Positions 49,731 through 61,355 of a stretch of 64,000 nucleotides of DNA are shown here, piece after piece (positions within the stretch are counted from its first letter, which is position 1; each line of letters begins with the position of its first letter). The notes beneath the pieces were generated by a model, which made no database searches, was not told the DNA's origin, and saw only the letters and a list, made by a program, of their open reading frames with translations. Origin of the DNA: Buddleja alternifolia (Eukaryota; Streptophyta; Magnoliopsida; Lamiales; Scrophulariaceae); assembly GCA_019426215.1 (NCBI GenBank), contig CM033399.1, positions 25,181,022-25,245,021 of the forward strand. Reading direction: 5' to 3'. A program made the translations under genes and the position numbers.

Positions 49731-50233
49731 TGGTTCTAAAATAAACCTGCAAAATCTGTACTCATTTGGTTCTCATTGGCCTAACCAAGTTAGGCAAGTG
49801 GCCCACTAAGATGATCGATTGTCTAATGTTCGTTAAAATTGACATTTCACATGTTGATAAAAACACTCATCATCCTTTTTTAATAAGGCTAATGAATGAT
49901 TCTTTCTCCATTATGGTTCTTTCTCCATTGCTTTACTTTTTCATAAGAATATTATCCATAATCAAGTCAAAAAGAGTGTGTTCAATCAAAAATTGAGTTG
50001 TTGAATTTAAGAACAATGCTCTATATTAGTGCAATAAAATTTTGACTTAGGCTCGGACTTTTTGGCGTTCTTTCTTTGACATGTATACAACACTACAGAG
50101 TTCAACTGTTGAATTTAAGAACCATCTACTCTGTATTAGTGCAACAAAACTTTAACATCCATATACAACACTATAGAGTTTCATCAACCTTCCCGATCAT
50201 TTATCATAATTCATAACGTGAAACGCCAATATA

Positions 50234-50613
50234 GGCTATGTTTGGTTTTGTTTTCAAACCAACTTTGGCAAAAAAATTTGGCCAAAACTTGTTTGCTTCA
50301 TGTTTTTTTGATAAAAAATAATCTTTTTGGAAAAAAAAATTGTCAGCTATTGTCTCTACTTTAGGGTGCTTACTAATTACATCAACTACAATATAATCAT
50401 TTAAAACTTATATTATATTATATATTTCAATCATTAACTAATTATAAATACAACTTTTCAGACAAAAACTTACATGATTTGACTGCTACAGTCACTTTTG
50501 TTTCTTCTGAAAATAAAATTAAACACAAAACCAAACACATTTTCATAAAAATACACAACTTCCAATAAACATTTTCACCAAAACAAAGCCACGAAACAAA
50601 ACCAAACACAGCC
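50234..50613. mobile_element. PIF/Harbinger-like MITE with 3-bp TSD and visible empty sites
   Basis: The ends are GGCTATGTTTGGTTTTGTTT and GGCTGTGTTTGGTTTTGTTT, with ATA at 50,231-50,233 and 50,614-50,616. Loci A and B carry the unbroken target (AATATAGATTCCC near 42,638 and GATATAGATTCCC near 43,484). Confidence 0.9.
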
Positions 50614-50750
50614 ATAGATTCCCTTCAAATTTCATACTAAACAAAACGAGAAACAGCAAAAACAGTTGCTACAAACATTTCCCTCCTCCCACGACAATGT
50701 ACAAAAACGAATGCAAATTCATCTACATGATCATTTAAAAGAGTTAATCC

Positions 50751-51970
50751 TACAGAAGGCCATCCAACAAGCTATTATTACGTTTGAAATGTTCAAACTT
50801 GGTTGTTGTCACAGAGGCAATATCTCTATCCAAACAAAGTATGGTCGCATTAGCCAGGGTCATTTCTTTTTCTTTGCTAGTTATCTTCAGGGCCATTTCT
50901 TCCATAACTTTTTGTTTCTCAGTTTGATGGCTTTCAGTTCTTCTTCTTGCTTCTTAAACTTGTTTATCTGCTCCTCTCTTTGAGCAATGAGTCGTTTCGC
51001 TCCCACTTTCGAGTCGATGGCCTCTTTGATTCTATCGAGCTGTCCACGAAACCATTTCACGTCTATCTTTATTCTTTCAGCGTCTTTAACTGCATCATAC
51101 TACTTCTCTAGAGAACCTGCATTAAGTTCCTCTATTTTCAGCTCCATTAACACATTGCAGATGCCAGTGAGAACACCTTTTCTTATCACTTCAGACTTTA
51201 GATCACAATTCTTCTCAATATCCCCGTATTTGGCTCTGATCCACTCTATGCTAGGCTCTTCATCAACTGAGAAATTAAATCGCAATATAAATAATGTCGC
51301 TCGCGCGTTAACTAAGAAAAATAAAATTTTAAGAAATTATATTCTGCGGCTTGGTTACTTGAAGGAGATCTTGGTATCAACAATTTCCTTAATTGTGAAG
51401 AGAGATTAAAATAATGGCTGATAATTAATATTCTTTTTCTCTTTTCATTTTACTTCTCCGTCGGCGTCGGCTAATAATATTTTATTATTAATTTTCTAAG
51501 TTGTCCGTGAAATCTTTTTTATTAAAGTCTTTGGTGAATGAATAAGGGCTATATTTTTTCTTTTGATAATTATGAATAAGGGCTATATATAGGCTCACAT
51601 TTAGAATAAAGCATTTACATATTATTATATATAAGAAAAAGAAGCATTATATATACATATTCAATATATTGAGAAATTATTAGAAACAAATTTTTTTTTA
51701 AAAAAAAGACTTACAAATAGGTTTAGTGGGAGGAGGAGGAGGAAGGGAGATGGGGATGGATAGAGTGGGAGTGTGTTTGGCAGCGGCAGGGGGTCTACCC
51801 CTCTTCCGGGTGGTGGTTGGTGATGGTGATGGTGATGGGTTCTCAACTTTAATGTTGGGATTTGAATGAGAGCTAAAACCAGGTGGTGTGAGTGGTGCAC
51901 CCCCATTAATGTTCTGATCTTCTCCTTTTATGTTCCTTATTTTTTTGTTGATAGAAGGTGACCCCGTCAT
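50751..51970 (-). pseudogene. Chimeric family locus C: AT-hook exon in frame with coiled-coil exon, then stop and frameshift
   Basis: Exon 1 (51,970-51,715, 85 codons + 1 nt) starts MTGSPSINKKIRN. It contains SNPNIKVENPSPSPSP and a good AT-hook (TRKRGRPPAAAK), then a proline-rich tail. Exon 2 starts at 51,266 in the right phase (FDEEPSIEWIRAKYG). It then meets TAG at 51,102-51,100 where the paralogues have Tyr/Phe (SLEK-stop-YDAV), and further on lacks one base relative to locus B. The homologous exon end is near 50,751. An upstream ATG would add 35 residues but lacks paralogue support. It is a pseudogene in this haplotype, or encodes a truncated AT-hook peptide. Confidence 0.7.
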
Positions 51971-52589
51971 CCCTTCAGACAAACCCGGAGAAATGGAAAA
52001 ATGGTGTGGTAAGAGACAAGGAAGGAACAGAAGCTTCTGGAAAGAAAGAGTGTCAATATAAACAATTGGAAACATTAAGGAGGAGCTTTGTAAAATTCGA
52101 GCATCAGCATTTAATGGGGTTTAAAATGGGTTTATTGAGGGGGTGTTGTCGGTACTGCCCATTGTCACGTCTATCCAAGATATGATTATTTACCCTGTTT
52201 TTTCTATTTGAATTCACCCTAATTAAATTATATTCAATTAATTTGTAAGTAGAGGTTAGCTTGATTCGATCCTCTCAATTCAAATAAGTTCGACAGCACA
52301 ACTTTTTTGTTTTTTTTCAAAAGAGATTGTTTGGCTATGCTTATTCAAAATATCTTATAAACTCTTACATTTTATAAGATGTTTTAGGAACTTATAAGAT
52401 GTAACATTTTATAAGATATTTTAAAAAAAATTGGGGTGAGTTACTTTTTTAAAAACAGTTTATAAGACTCAAACTTTTTATTTTTTTATCTTATAAGCTA
52501 TTTTTTTTTAAAAAAAAATACCAAACAAATTTATAAAGTTTATAAGCTCTAAAACATTTTATAAGATGTTTAGAGGAGCTTATAGCTTA

Positions 52590-54216
52590 GGGTGAGTTTG
52601 GCCCAACTGTTGTATAATTGATTATAGAGGAATTGATTATGGTATAATTGATTTTGAGATAATTGATTTTACAAAATTGATTATGCGTTTGGATTCCACT
52701 TTTCAAAATTGACTGTGAAATTTTACTCAACAATGAAATTGTCAAAACTATCTTCATTTATCTGCAAAGAACCATCAATAATATTATAGTGAATATGGGT
52801 ATAATGGGTAATTAAGGGATGAGTAATTGCGTTAGGCCAAAAGCTTCGGCTATGTTTGGTTATGTTTTGGAGTTGTATTTTGGTGAGAATTATTGGAGAG
52901 AAATTTTTTGGGACACGTGTATAATTGGTGAGATAATGTTTGGTTTTGTTTTGAAAGTTGATTTTTAGGTGGTTTTTTTGGTAAGATAGTGTTTGGTTTT
53001 GTTTTCAAAGGGAACAAAAATTACTGTAGCAGTCAAATCACTAAAATTTTTGTCTGTTAATGATTAAAAATTATAATATAATATTGAGATTGTAATAATT
53101 ATTATATAGATGAATATAAATAATAGTGGTTGATATATATATATATGTTTTATTATATTTAGAACATATATATATATATATATATATATTTAAAATAACT
53201 TATTACTAGTCACAAGAGACAGATAAATACATATAATATATACATATATATATATATATACACACATATTAAATGAGAACAATTGTGAACTTCCTTTGCC
53301 TTCTTAAAGGCTTCACACAAACAACACACACAACATTAATAAAGCCTTGACACACGCACGAGCCCCACAGACATCAATACAACACACACAAATAAGATAT
53401 CCATAAAAAATTGTAAGAAACCCATCGCGAAAACAAGCATTTCACAGTGTTAGCACAGCCACGGCACCCTCAGCGCCACCGTCTGTAGCTGGCGGCTTCC
53501 GAAACGCAAGTGGAGGCGGTAAAGCTAATCAAATCCACAATTTACTAATTATAAAAAAAAATTTTAATAAAAGGTCGTAATAAAATTTGTAAAAAAAAAT
53601 TGTAAAAATCGCAAGACCCAGAAGGGATAAAGGTTTTAGAGTTTGAAATTCAACAAAGTATTATGTAATAGTTTTATTTTTCATGAGAAAATGTAAGAAT
53701 GGTGGGTTATTGCAGAGAGTGGGGACTTGGAGAATTTTGATTGGGGGTAAAAAGTAGCAGAGAATGGGGCGTAGGTGAATGGCCAACTTCACCACAACTT
53801 TCACATAAAAATGGCTCCATTACCTTGACAGAGCAGAGAATAAATCACAGGCAAAGAAAGAGATGAGGGGTGGAGAGAGAGAGTGTTACACGAAGAGAGA
53901 AAAAAGAGGGGGACAAAATACTGTTGTTGCATTGATTAGCAGGAGAGAGAAAGAAAAAGGGGCCAAAACGATTTTTGGTCCAATATTTTGGCCCAAAATC
54001 ATGGTATCCAAACACTATTTGGTCAGAAATTTGGGCCAAAATGAGTCCAAAACATAACCAAACATTGCCTTCAATTTGGAGCTTTTACCCAACTGCTGAT
54101 TTCCACCGTGAAAAGCCCAAAATTAATTATCATGAAATGGGCCAAACACACATAAGAATTGCTTTTTCCTCCCAAACGTGATTATTGGCGGTTGAAAAGC
54201 TGGGCCAAACGGGGCC
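52590..54216. mobile_element. Second-level nested element, TTTGGCCCA ends
   Basis: The ends GGGTGAGTTTGGCCCAAC and GGCCCCGTTTGGCCCAGC are inverted repeats. TTA is duplicated at 52,587-52,589 and 54,217-54,219. It is itself interrupted at 52,848. Confidence 0.75.
52848..54069. mobile_element. Third-level nested element, GGCTATGTTTGG ends
   Basis: The ends GGCTATGTTTGGTTATGTTT and GGCAATGTTTGGTTATGTTT are the same family as the 50,234 MITE. TTC is duplicated at 52,845-52,847 and 54,070-54,072. The body is 1222 bp, non-coding, with (TA)n tracts at 53,140-53,265. Confidence 0.8.
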
Positions 54217-54299
54217 TTAGTCAAATACTCTCTAATTAAAGAGGAAGGGGATACCCTATATATCTAAACCGATAAATTCGAATTGATAGATATAATCTT

Positions 54300-54425
54300 G
54301 AGCCATAAAGACTCTATGTAGCTCCATAAAAAAGGGTAGAACCACACAACTTGTGGCAGTCTGAATTCGAATCCAAGACCTCTCACATAAAGTGGGAGGT
54401 GGATACCATTAGACCAACTTTAAAT
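54300..54425 (-). mobile_element. tRNA-derived SINE-like fragment
   Basis: On the - strand a tRNA-like stretch has an A-box-like TTGGTCTAATGGTATCC and a B-box-like GGATTCGAATTC with the usual spacing, followed by unrelated sequence. It lacks a convincing cloverleaf, so it is not called as a tRNA gene. Confidence 0.5.
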
Positions 54426-54549
54426 AGCTCATGCAAACAATATTATTATAGTATATCTAGATTATTATTTTTGGCTGGCTTTTACGAAGTGGGTAACAGT
54501 TTTCTCTTTATTTAGGCTTACAATCGATGATTTCACATATAGTTTTGCA

Positions 54550-56080
54550 AATTATTTATTTTTTTAGGACATTTTTTTTAGCATAACACACACTTATATA
54601 CATATCAAAATAAAGTACACGATTTTGTACAGAGGTGGCCTGACTGTGAAAGCTTATATACATAACAGATTCTATCACTATCTACAAGATTTTGCAAAAA
54701 ACTGGGGGCAGTGGGAGAAGTAGTACGCTCTATCGGTATGTGTGGCGTTGGTCTTCGCTAGGTAGTCAGCCACTATATTTACTTTCCAGTAGCAAAATTT
54801 TAGCTGGAGGTGCTGGAGTTTAATCCACGCCTACTGACAGTTCTGTGAAAGGGTCGCCATGGCTGGTTCCCACGCAATCCTGCAAGACAGACAATTGAAT
54901 AATATAGTAGAGTCAGTCTCAATGATCATGTTATCAACATGCATGTTCACAGCTAATTTAATGCCCACATAGGCAGCCCATATTTCCGCAATATTGTTTG
55001 TAGTAATGCCTATATTCATCGAGAAACCTGCCAGAACTTCACCACAGTGATCCCTGATGACCCCTCCAACTCCAGCCCAACCCGGGTTACCTAGGGAAGA
55101 TCTGTCAATGTTTAATTTATACCAAGCTGGCGGTGGGGCAGTTTATTTGAGCTGAAAAGCCATGGGTCGAGGAAGGTGCAGGTAGGGGGTGATATTGAGC
55201 AAGGTTTTTGAGGGTATTGTGATAGGTAATCTAATTATTTATCGGTGCATTTTGAAACACGGCTTGGTTGCGTGCTTTCCAGATGTTCCAACAGGAATAA
55301 AGGAGGATTAGCTTTTGTTTGAGCGGACTTCCAGTAGCTTTAAGTGTAAGAAGAAGGTGAGTATCTGGAAAAACCGTGTGGGTATCATAGGCGAGTTTGC
55401 GGTAAAGCGGTGTCAAAATGGGGCATTCCGAAAAGAGACGAGTTATGGTATCTTCGGCTGTTTTACATAAAGGACAGAGCGGATATGATAGACGATGACA
55501 ATTGTAAAGATGTGACGCAGTGGGGAGGCGTTCATGCGCGAGCAGCCATGCAAAGAAAAGGTTTTTAGATCGTATTCAAAAATTTGAGGTGCCAGATAAA
55601 TACGAGGCCACATGCATATTCCACACTTCGGCAACTATTTGGTTATATGACTTATATCGAGCCCATGCATTTTCAAAGCGAAGGGTTTGTGAATAAGGGG
55701 TCCGGGTCGAGTGCTATCAAACAGGATTGGGGTATGGTCCGAAGAAATCATAGAGAGGTGAGTAAGGGATGAGTGGGGAAAATTTTGGAGCCAAGAGGGA
55801 TTTCACTAACACTCGGCCAAGCCGGGCACAAATAAGCTTATCCTTAAGATGGAATTGTCTATTTGTCCAGGTGAAAGGATGGACGACATATTCAATATCA
55901 ATCAAGTTACACGCGTCAACACAGGCTCGAAACTTATTAATTTTATAGTATTGGTCCTACTACCTACTTTTTTTGACATGGATAATAAATTATTGAAATC
56001 ACTAATAATCAACCAATTAGAAGAAACATGCACAACGAAAGATATAAGTTGTTGCCATACCTCATGTTGGCGGGAAGTTT
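54550..56080 (-). pseudogene. LINE (L1-like) remnant, internally deleted
   Basis: On the - strand, in order: the endonuclease region (WLIISDFNNLLSMSKKVG and then PFTWTN, about 56,080-55,720); after a gap, the zinc-binding zf-RVT region (LLAHERLPTASHLY, CPLCKTAEDTITRLF, 55,560-55,230); then an RNase H-like domain (NNIAEIWAAYVGIKLAV, IIETDS) ending KVNIVADYLAK near 54,700. The reverse transcriptase that should lie between endonuclease and zf-RVT is missing. Several frame breaks are present. An A-rich tail is plausible at about 54,551-54,583. Confidence 0.85.
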
Positions 56081-57296
56081 TCAATTGATCTAGGAGTTGT
56101 TTTTGTGCTTGGATTTTTGTCCATGAGAATATCATTATCACTAGAGTTCTCCAGGTCTCCTAACAGGATGCTAGGAGCATCACACCTTACAGATCCTAGT
56201 TCATCACTTTCATATGCAAGCTGAACATAGTCAGCATCTGAGGAATCATCATACTCTGATCTGGAATCTATTTCATCATCCCTGAAAGCATCACTCACCT
56301 TCTTTTTCCCCTTGTCTATACTTAACTCTCCCACTTTTCCTTTTCCCTTGTCTGTACTTGCCTCTGCCGTTTTTCCTTTGCCTTTGTCTGCCGCTGTTTT
56401 TTTTTGCCCTTGTCTGCACTTGCCTCTGCCATTTTTTTTTTCTTTGTCTGCCACTGTTTTTTTGCCCTTTTTTGTGCCTGCCTCAGTCACTTTTGTCTTT
56501 CTCTTTCCTCTAACCTCCCTAGCAGCACCAGACCTTTTTCTTTCCTTTTTGTGGTCTAACATCACTCACCTTTCCTTTCCCTTTTTTTTTGCAGTGGAAG
56601 GGTTAGTTTTCACATGTTCTTGGTCATTGTAGTAATCAAAATCATCCACACACCTCTCACCCCCATAGTAATACCACCCATTTGTGTCATATAACCCACC
56701 CTCTCCATAATATGCCCCCAGCCCCAGCTCTTCATTAGTATTAATTCCACTCTGCCTCAAATTAGCCTCTGACTGCACTATTTCCTCCACTGATTTCTCC
56801 TGCACATTGGTCTCCTCTGGATGATCACCAGTGTCAGGATCCTGCCCATTAGTCTCCACTATTTTCTTTTGCATATTAGTCTCATCTGACTGCTCATTAT
56901 TTACTATATCTAAGGCCCTGTCTCCATGAAATCTTGAGTTGCATTCTCTCCATATGTATCATTGAAATCAATCCCAGACATTAACATTCTCATTTCTCTC
57001 TCTTCTGGTTCTTCTGGAGCATTGATAATTGCTTCTATAGGAGCAACAATGTCTTCAGAATATAATACAACTTTGCATTCTAAACCTTTATAAGCAGCTG
57101 TCATTTCACCAATTGACATATCAGGCAGGTGTCTGTTAATTTGTCTCAATCCTAGTTCCAGTGTGACTCCAGATCTCTTGAAATATAAGTCCACAATTCC
57201 ACATTCTCCTCCACTTATAGCATGCATCTCAGAAATATCATCCAAGTTGAACGTGTCTAAATCAACATCTTCACACATTCTTTTTCCTTCCCTCAT
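56062..57296 (-). pseudogene. Mutator-like transposase, N-terminal part only
   Basis: It starts at the ATG at 57,296. After about 128 codons the frame changes; it reads on at 56,874, with a stop at 56,568, and then as a Lys/Gly-rich tract and an acidic segment (DSRSEYDDSSDADYVQLAYE) typical of the N-terminal linker of plant MuDR-type transposases. It breaks at about 56,070, where the LINE starts. The catalytic core is absent. Its upstream end carries the GGGATAATTGCA terminus at 58,173. Confidence 0.65.
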
Positions 57297-58173
57297 ACAC
57301 TAATCTTGAACCTTTTTCAACAAATTTTCCACTTATCCACATCTTTACATCATGATAATTATCATCCATCTGTAAAATAGTATAAAATAAATAATCAAAA
57401 TATATATAATATTATTAAACCATAATTAAAATACTATCTTTTTCTGTCATGTAGTTTATAAATGAACCATAAACAAAGACAAGTGCGGGACCATATTCTC
57501 ATAAATTATACATTGGGATTATAGCTGGAATTCAATGTTCAATTTGGGTCCACATTTGACACAATTCACAGATCTTTTGGTTGGTATTCCGGTCTACAAC
57601 AGCTGAATTTCATATTTTTGGGACCACTTTGGTTGGTATCTAAGGAGCACATAGAATATATGTCCATGGAACAACAAAAGAAATAGATTCCCATTCACAA
57701 TGTAGGCCACAAACAAATATATAACAAGAAGCATTCAGCGTGACAATGTTCCCTAAACCCTAAGCATTGAAAAAAAATACAATAACAATCGACAATTTCA
57801 AAAAACAAACGAACATAACCAACATACAAAAAAATAACAGGATACGCCCATAAGTTAAAGAAAAATACAACGATTCCTGCACTGAATATCGGATTGCGCA
57901 CTCATTTTTATCCAAGACGATCGGTTGATTCTGAAGATTCAGCAGGCTAGGGTTTGGGGTGAGAGAAAATGGCGATGTGTGTTGGGTGTGGGTTCTGAAA
58001 ATTACAATGCAGTAATGGTAATTTCCTTACTTTATATACAAGGGTATTTTGGTCAGCACACATAAATTTCAAGTGAAAAAATAAGTAGGGAGGCAGTGTG
58101 CTTTATTAAAATTTACTCAGGGAGTTAAATTGACCTTTTTTGTTTCACGGGTTATTTTTTTTGCAATTATCCC
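57297..58173 (-). mobile_element. 5' end of the truncated MULE, terminal GGGATAATTGCA
   Basis: Non-coding leader ending at 58,173. There the - strand begins GGGATAATTGCAAAAAAAAT, the same terminus as the MITEs at 19,254 and 45,095. The other end of this element was not found. Confidence 0.55.
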
Positions 58174-58302
58174 TATCCCTTTGAAAATATCATAATCTTG
58201 CTGCTAATCATATTTGCAAAACTAAACAAAAACGACAACAGCGGCTACAACTATTAAGGGTAGCACAACATTTCACTTGAAAATAAATTTATCGTACGAC
58301 CA

Positions 58303-58545
58303 GGGACAGAGTCAGGATTTGAAATTTTGGGGGAACGAATGAAAAAATTCGAGGCAAAACTTAATATTTTTAAATTTTGGAGGGGCGAAATGTCAAATAT
58401 TAAAAAATTTTAAGGGGGCAAAATATCAAAAATTTGTAAGGCAAAATATCAAAAATTTGTAAGGCAATTTTTTTTTTTTTAAAGTTTTGGGGGGGGGGGG
58501 TGCCCCTAGATATCCGGGGCCTCACTCCGTCTATGCATAAGACTG
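58303..58545. mobile_element. Possible hAT-type MITE, decayed
   Basis: The left end CAGGGACAGAGTCAGGATTT and the complement of the right side, AGACGGAGTGAGGCCCC, resemble hAT-derived CAGGGGCGGAGCCAGG repeats. A G-run lies at 58,491-58,500. No clear target duplication. Confidence 0.45.
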
Positions 58546-58671
58546 TATAAAAATCATGTATATAAGCCTTGGATCATAATCCATTTCCCCCAAACCTCGT
58601 AATAAATTATAAAAATTGACAAGTAGGAGTAAAATGACCTTCACTTCATATACAATTCACTAAGCTCGAGA

Positions 58672-61195
58672 GGGGTTTTTTATTAGATTAATATTGAAAA
58701 AAAAATTCAAAATAATATAATTAAAAAATCATTATTTTTTAATATAAAACGCCATTTGATATGTCGTCTTCACCTGATTTTTTTTTTTAAATAATTTTTT
58801 TTTAAAATGTCGTCTTCAATTAAATTTTTTTTTTAATTTTTGAACAATGAATGATTGGTCGTCTTTACTGTTCACTTTTTTTTTAAAATTTCCCGGCCGT
58901 GGAAGATGCAATTTCCCTGCTGTCAATTTAATTTTTTTTTAATTTATGAACAGTGAAGACGACATTGAAAATGTCGTCTTCACTGTTCACTTTTTTTTTT
59001 AAGTTGTGTGTATATATATACATATATATATTAATTAATTAAGTCATGTTTTTTTCTTTATTTTCCGCTCATTTTTCTCCTTTTTTTGTGCATTTTTGAG
59101 TTTCGACTTGAATAAATAAATTGTAGACTTCATATAGAGTTTGTAACCACACAAGAATGGACTCATTTTGATACCCGAGTGAAGAAATATGACAAGTAAA
59201 AAAGGACACATTAGAACAATTTTTTAAAGAAAACAATAACTTTGTCTATGTTTCCGACTCATTTTTCTCCCTTTTTCGTTCATTTTTGAGTTTTGACTTG
59301 AACACATAAATTGTAGATTTTCATATAGACTTTGTAACTACACAAGAATGGACTCATTTCAATATTTGAGTGAAGGAATATGACAAAGTAAAAAATGACA
59401 CACATATACGAATTTCTCGGGAAAAAAATATTTTTTCGTCATTTTCGGGATGATTTTTCGACATTTTTTGTACATTTTCAGGCTTCGACTTCAACACAAA
59501 AAATGTAGATTGACTCACAAAGTTTGTAACGGTATGAGAATTGATTCATTTCGATATCCGAGTGAAAAAAATACAATATGTTAAAAAGGACACACATATA
59601 CAGATTTTTTGGAAAAAAATATTTTCTCGTCATCTTCAAGATGATTTTTCGACCTTTTTTGTACATTTTCAGGTTTAGACTTCAACACAAAAAATGTAAA
59701 TTAACTCACAAAGTTTGTAACGGTGTAAGAATTGATTCATTTCAATATCTTGGTGAAAATATACAATAAGTTAAAAAAGACATATATATACGGATTTTTC
59801 AAAAAAAAATTATTTTTTCGTCATTTCGGGATGATTTTTCGACCTTTTTGTACATTTTCAGGCTTTGACTTCAACACAAAAAATGTAGATTGACTCACAA
59901 AGTTTGTAACGGTATAAAAATTGATTCATTTTGATATCCGAGTGAAAAAATACAACATGTTAAAAAAGACGCACATATACGGGTTTTTCAAAAAAAAATT
60001 ATTTTTTCGTCATCTTCGGGATGATTGTTTGACATTTCTGCACATTTTCGAGTTTCGACTTCAACACAAAAAATGTATATTGACTCACAAAGTTTGTAAC
60101 GGTGCAAGAATTGATTCATTTCGATATTCGGGTGAAAAAATACATTAAGTTTAATAAAGACATTTTTAAACATGTATTTTTAAATCTGGATATCGAAATA
60201 AATCAATTCTTGCACCGTTACAAACTTTGTGAGTCAATCTACATTTTTTGTGTTGAATTTGAAGCCCGAAAATGTATTGAAAATGTCAAAAAATCATCAC
60301 GAAGATGACGAAAAAATATTTTTATTCCAAAAAATCCGTATATATATGTCTTTTTTAACATATTGTATATTTTCACCCGAATATCGAAATGAATCAGTTC
60401 TTACACCGTTACAAACTTTTTGAGTCAATCTACATTTTTTGTGTTGAAGTCGAAGCCTGAAAATGTACAAAAAAGGTCGAAAAATCATCCCGAAAATGAC
60501 GAAAAAATATTTTTTTCCGAAAAATCCGTATATGTGTGTCCTTTTTTACTTGTCATATTCCTTCACTCAGGTATTGAAATTAGTCCATTCTTGTGTGGTT
60601 ACAAAGTTTATATGAAAATTTACAATTTATGTGTTCAAGTCAAAACTCAAAAATGAACGAAAAAGGGAGAAAAATGAGTCGGAAACATAGACAAAGTTAT
60701 TGTTTTCTTTAAAAAATTGCTCTATTGTGTCCTTTTTTACTTGTCATATTTCTTCATTCGGGTATCGAAATGAGTCTTATGTGGTTACAAAGTCTATATG
60801 AAAGGCTACAACTTATATGTTCAAATCGAAACTAAAAAATGCACGAAAAAAAAAAAGCAAACAGTTTCAATGTCGTCTTCACTGTTCATAAATTAAAAAA
60901 AAAATTAAATTGACAATAGGGAGATTGCATCTTCCACGGCCGGAAAATTTAAAAAAAAAGTGAATTCAATATCGTCTTCACTGTTTATAAATTAAAACAT
61001 AAAATTAATTGAAGACAACTTTAAAAAAAAAAAAAAAAATTAATGTCGTCTTGTAATTTTCATTTAAAAAAAAAATTCAAGTGAAGACGACATATCAAAT
61101 GGCGTTTTATATTAAAAAAATAATGATTTATTAATTATATTATTTTGAGATTTTTTATTTAATTTTATATTAATATTAATCTAATAAAAAACCCC
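58672..61195. mobile_element. Foldback element of 2.5 kb made of tandem units of about 190 bp in inverted arms
   Basis: The termini GGGGTTTTTTATTAGATTAA are inverted at both ends. The outer arms share ATAAAACGCCATTTGATATG, TGTCGTCTTCACTGTTCA and CACGGCCGG. Inside, six tandem units of about 190 bp in the left arm (from about 59,050; TGACTCACAA at 59,511, 59,891 and 60,081, variant TAACTCACAA at 59,702) face about four in the right arm in opposite orientation, centre near 60,170. A near-perfect palindrome of about 43 bp lies at 58,947-58,990. No transposase. The short ORFs repeated through the arms follow the DNA repeats and are not genes. The target duplication is ambiguous. Confidence 0.88.
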
Positions 61196-61355
61196 AAGAG
61201 AGTGGAAAATTAATTTTCATTTTTGTTTTCACATTGACAATATGCTCAAACAACTGAAGCTTTTACCATTAACGGGAACAAAAATGATTTACTAATTTAG
61301 CATTTACAACTCCCAGGAAAACCAAACGCAAATTCATTTACATTAAACTTACGAA

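Larger units (their letters stand above)
48890..51266. repeat. Segmental duplication block C (paralogous to 42,080-43,313)
   Basis: It aligns with block A across the non-coding flank and coiled-coil exon. It differs by an extra segment at about 49,096-49,730 and by a 380-bp MITE at 50,234. Confidence 0.8.
52323..54232. mobile_element. Tourist-like MITE copy 2, split by nested elements
   Basis: The left part (52,323-52,589, GAGATTGTTTGGCTATGCTT) and the right end (54,217-54,232, TTAGTCAAATACTCTC) match the two ends of the 34.7 kb copy. The middle is occupied by a second element inserted at TTA. Confidence 0.8.

Noticed and set aside
54300..54425. tRNA gene candidate
   Set aside because: Only A- and B-box-like strings; the anticodon arm and acceptor stem do not pair convincingly, so it is called SINE-like.
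59478..60656. Several ORFs of about 60-78 codons on both strands inside the foldback element
   Set aside because: They repeat with the 190-bp DNA unit and appear on both strands, as expected from an inverted tandem array; no start or domain support.
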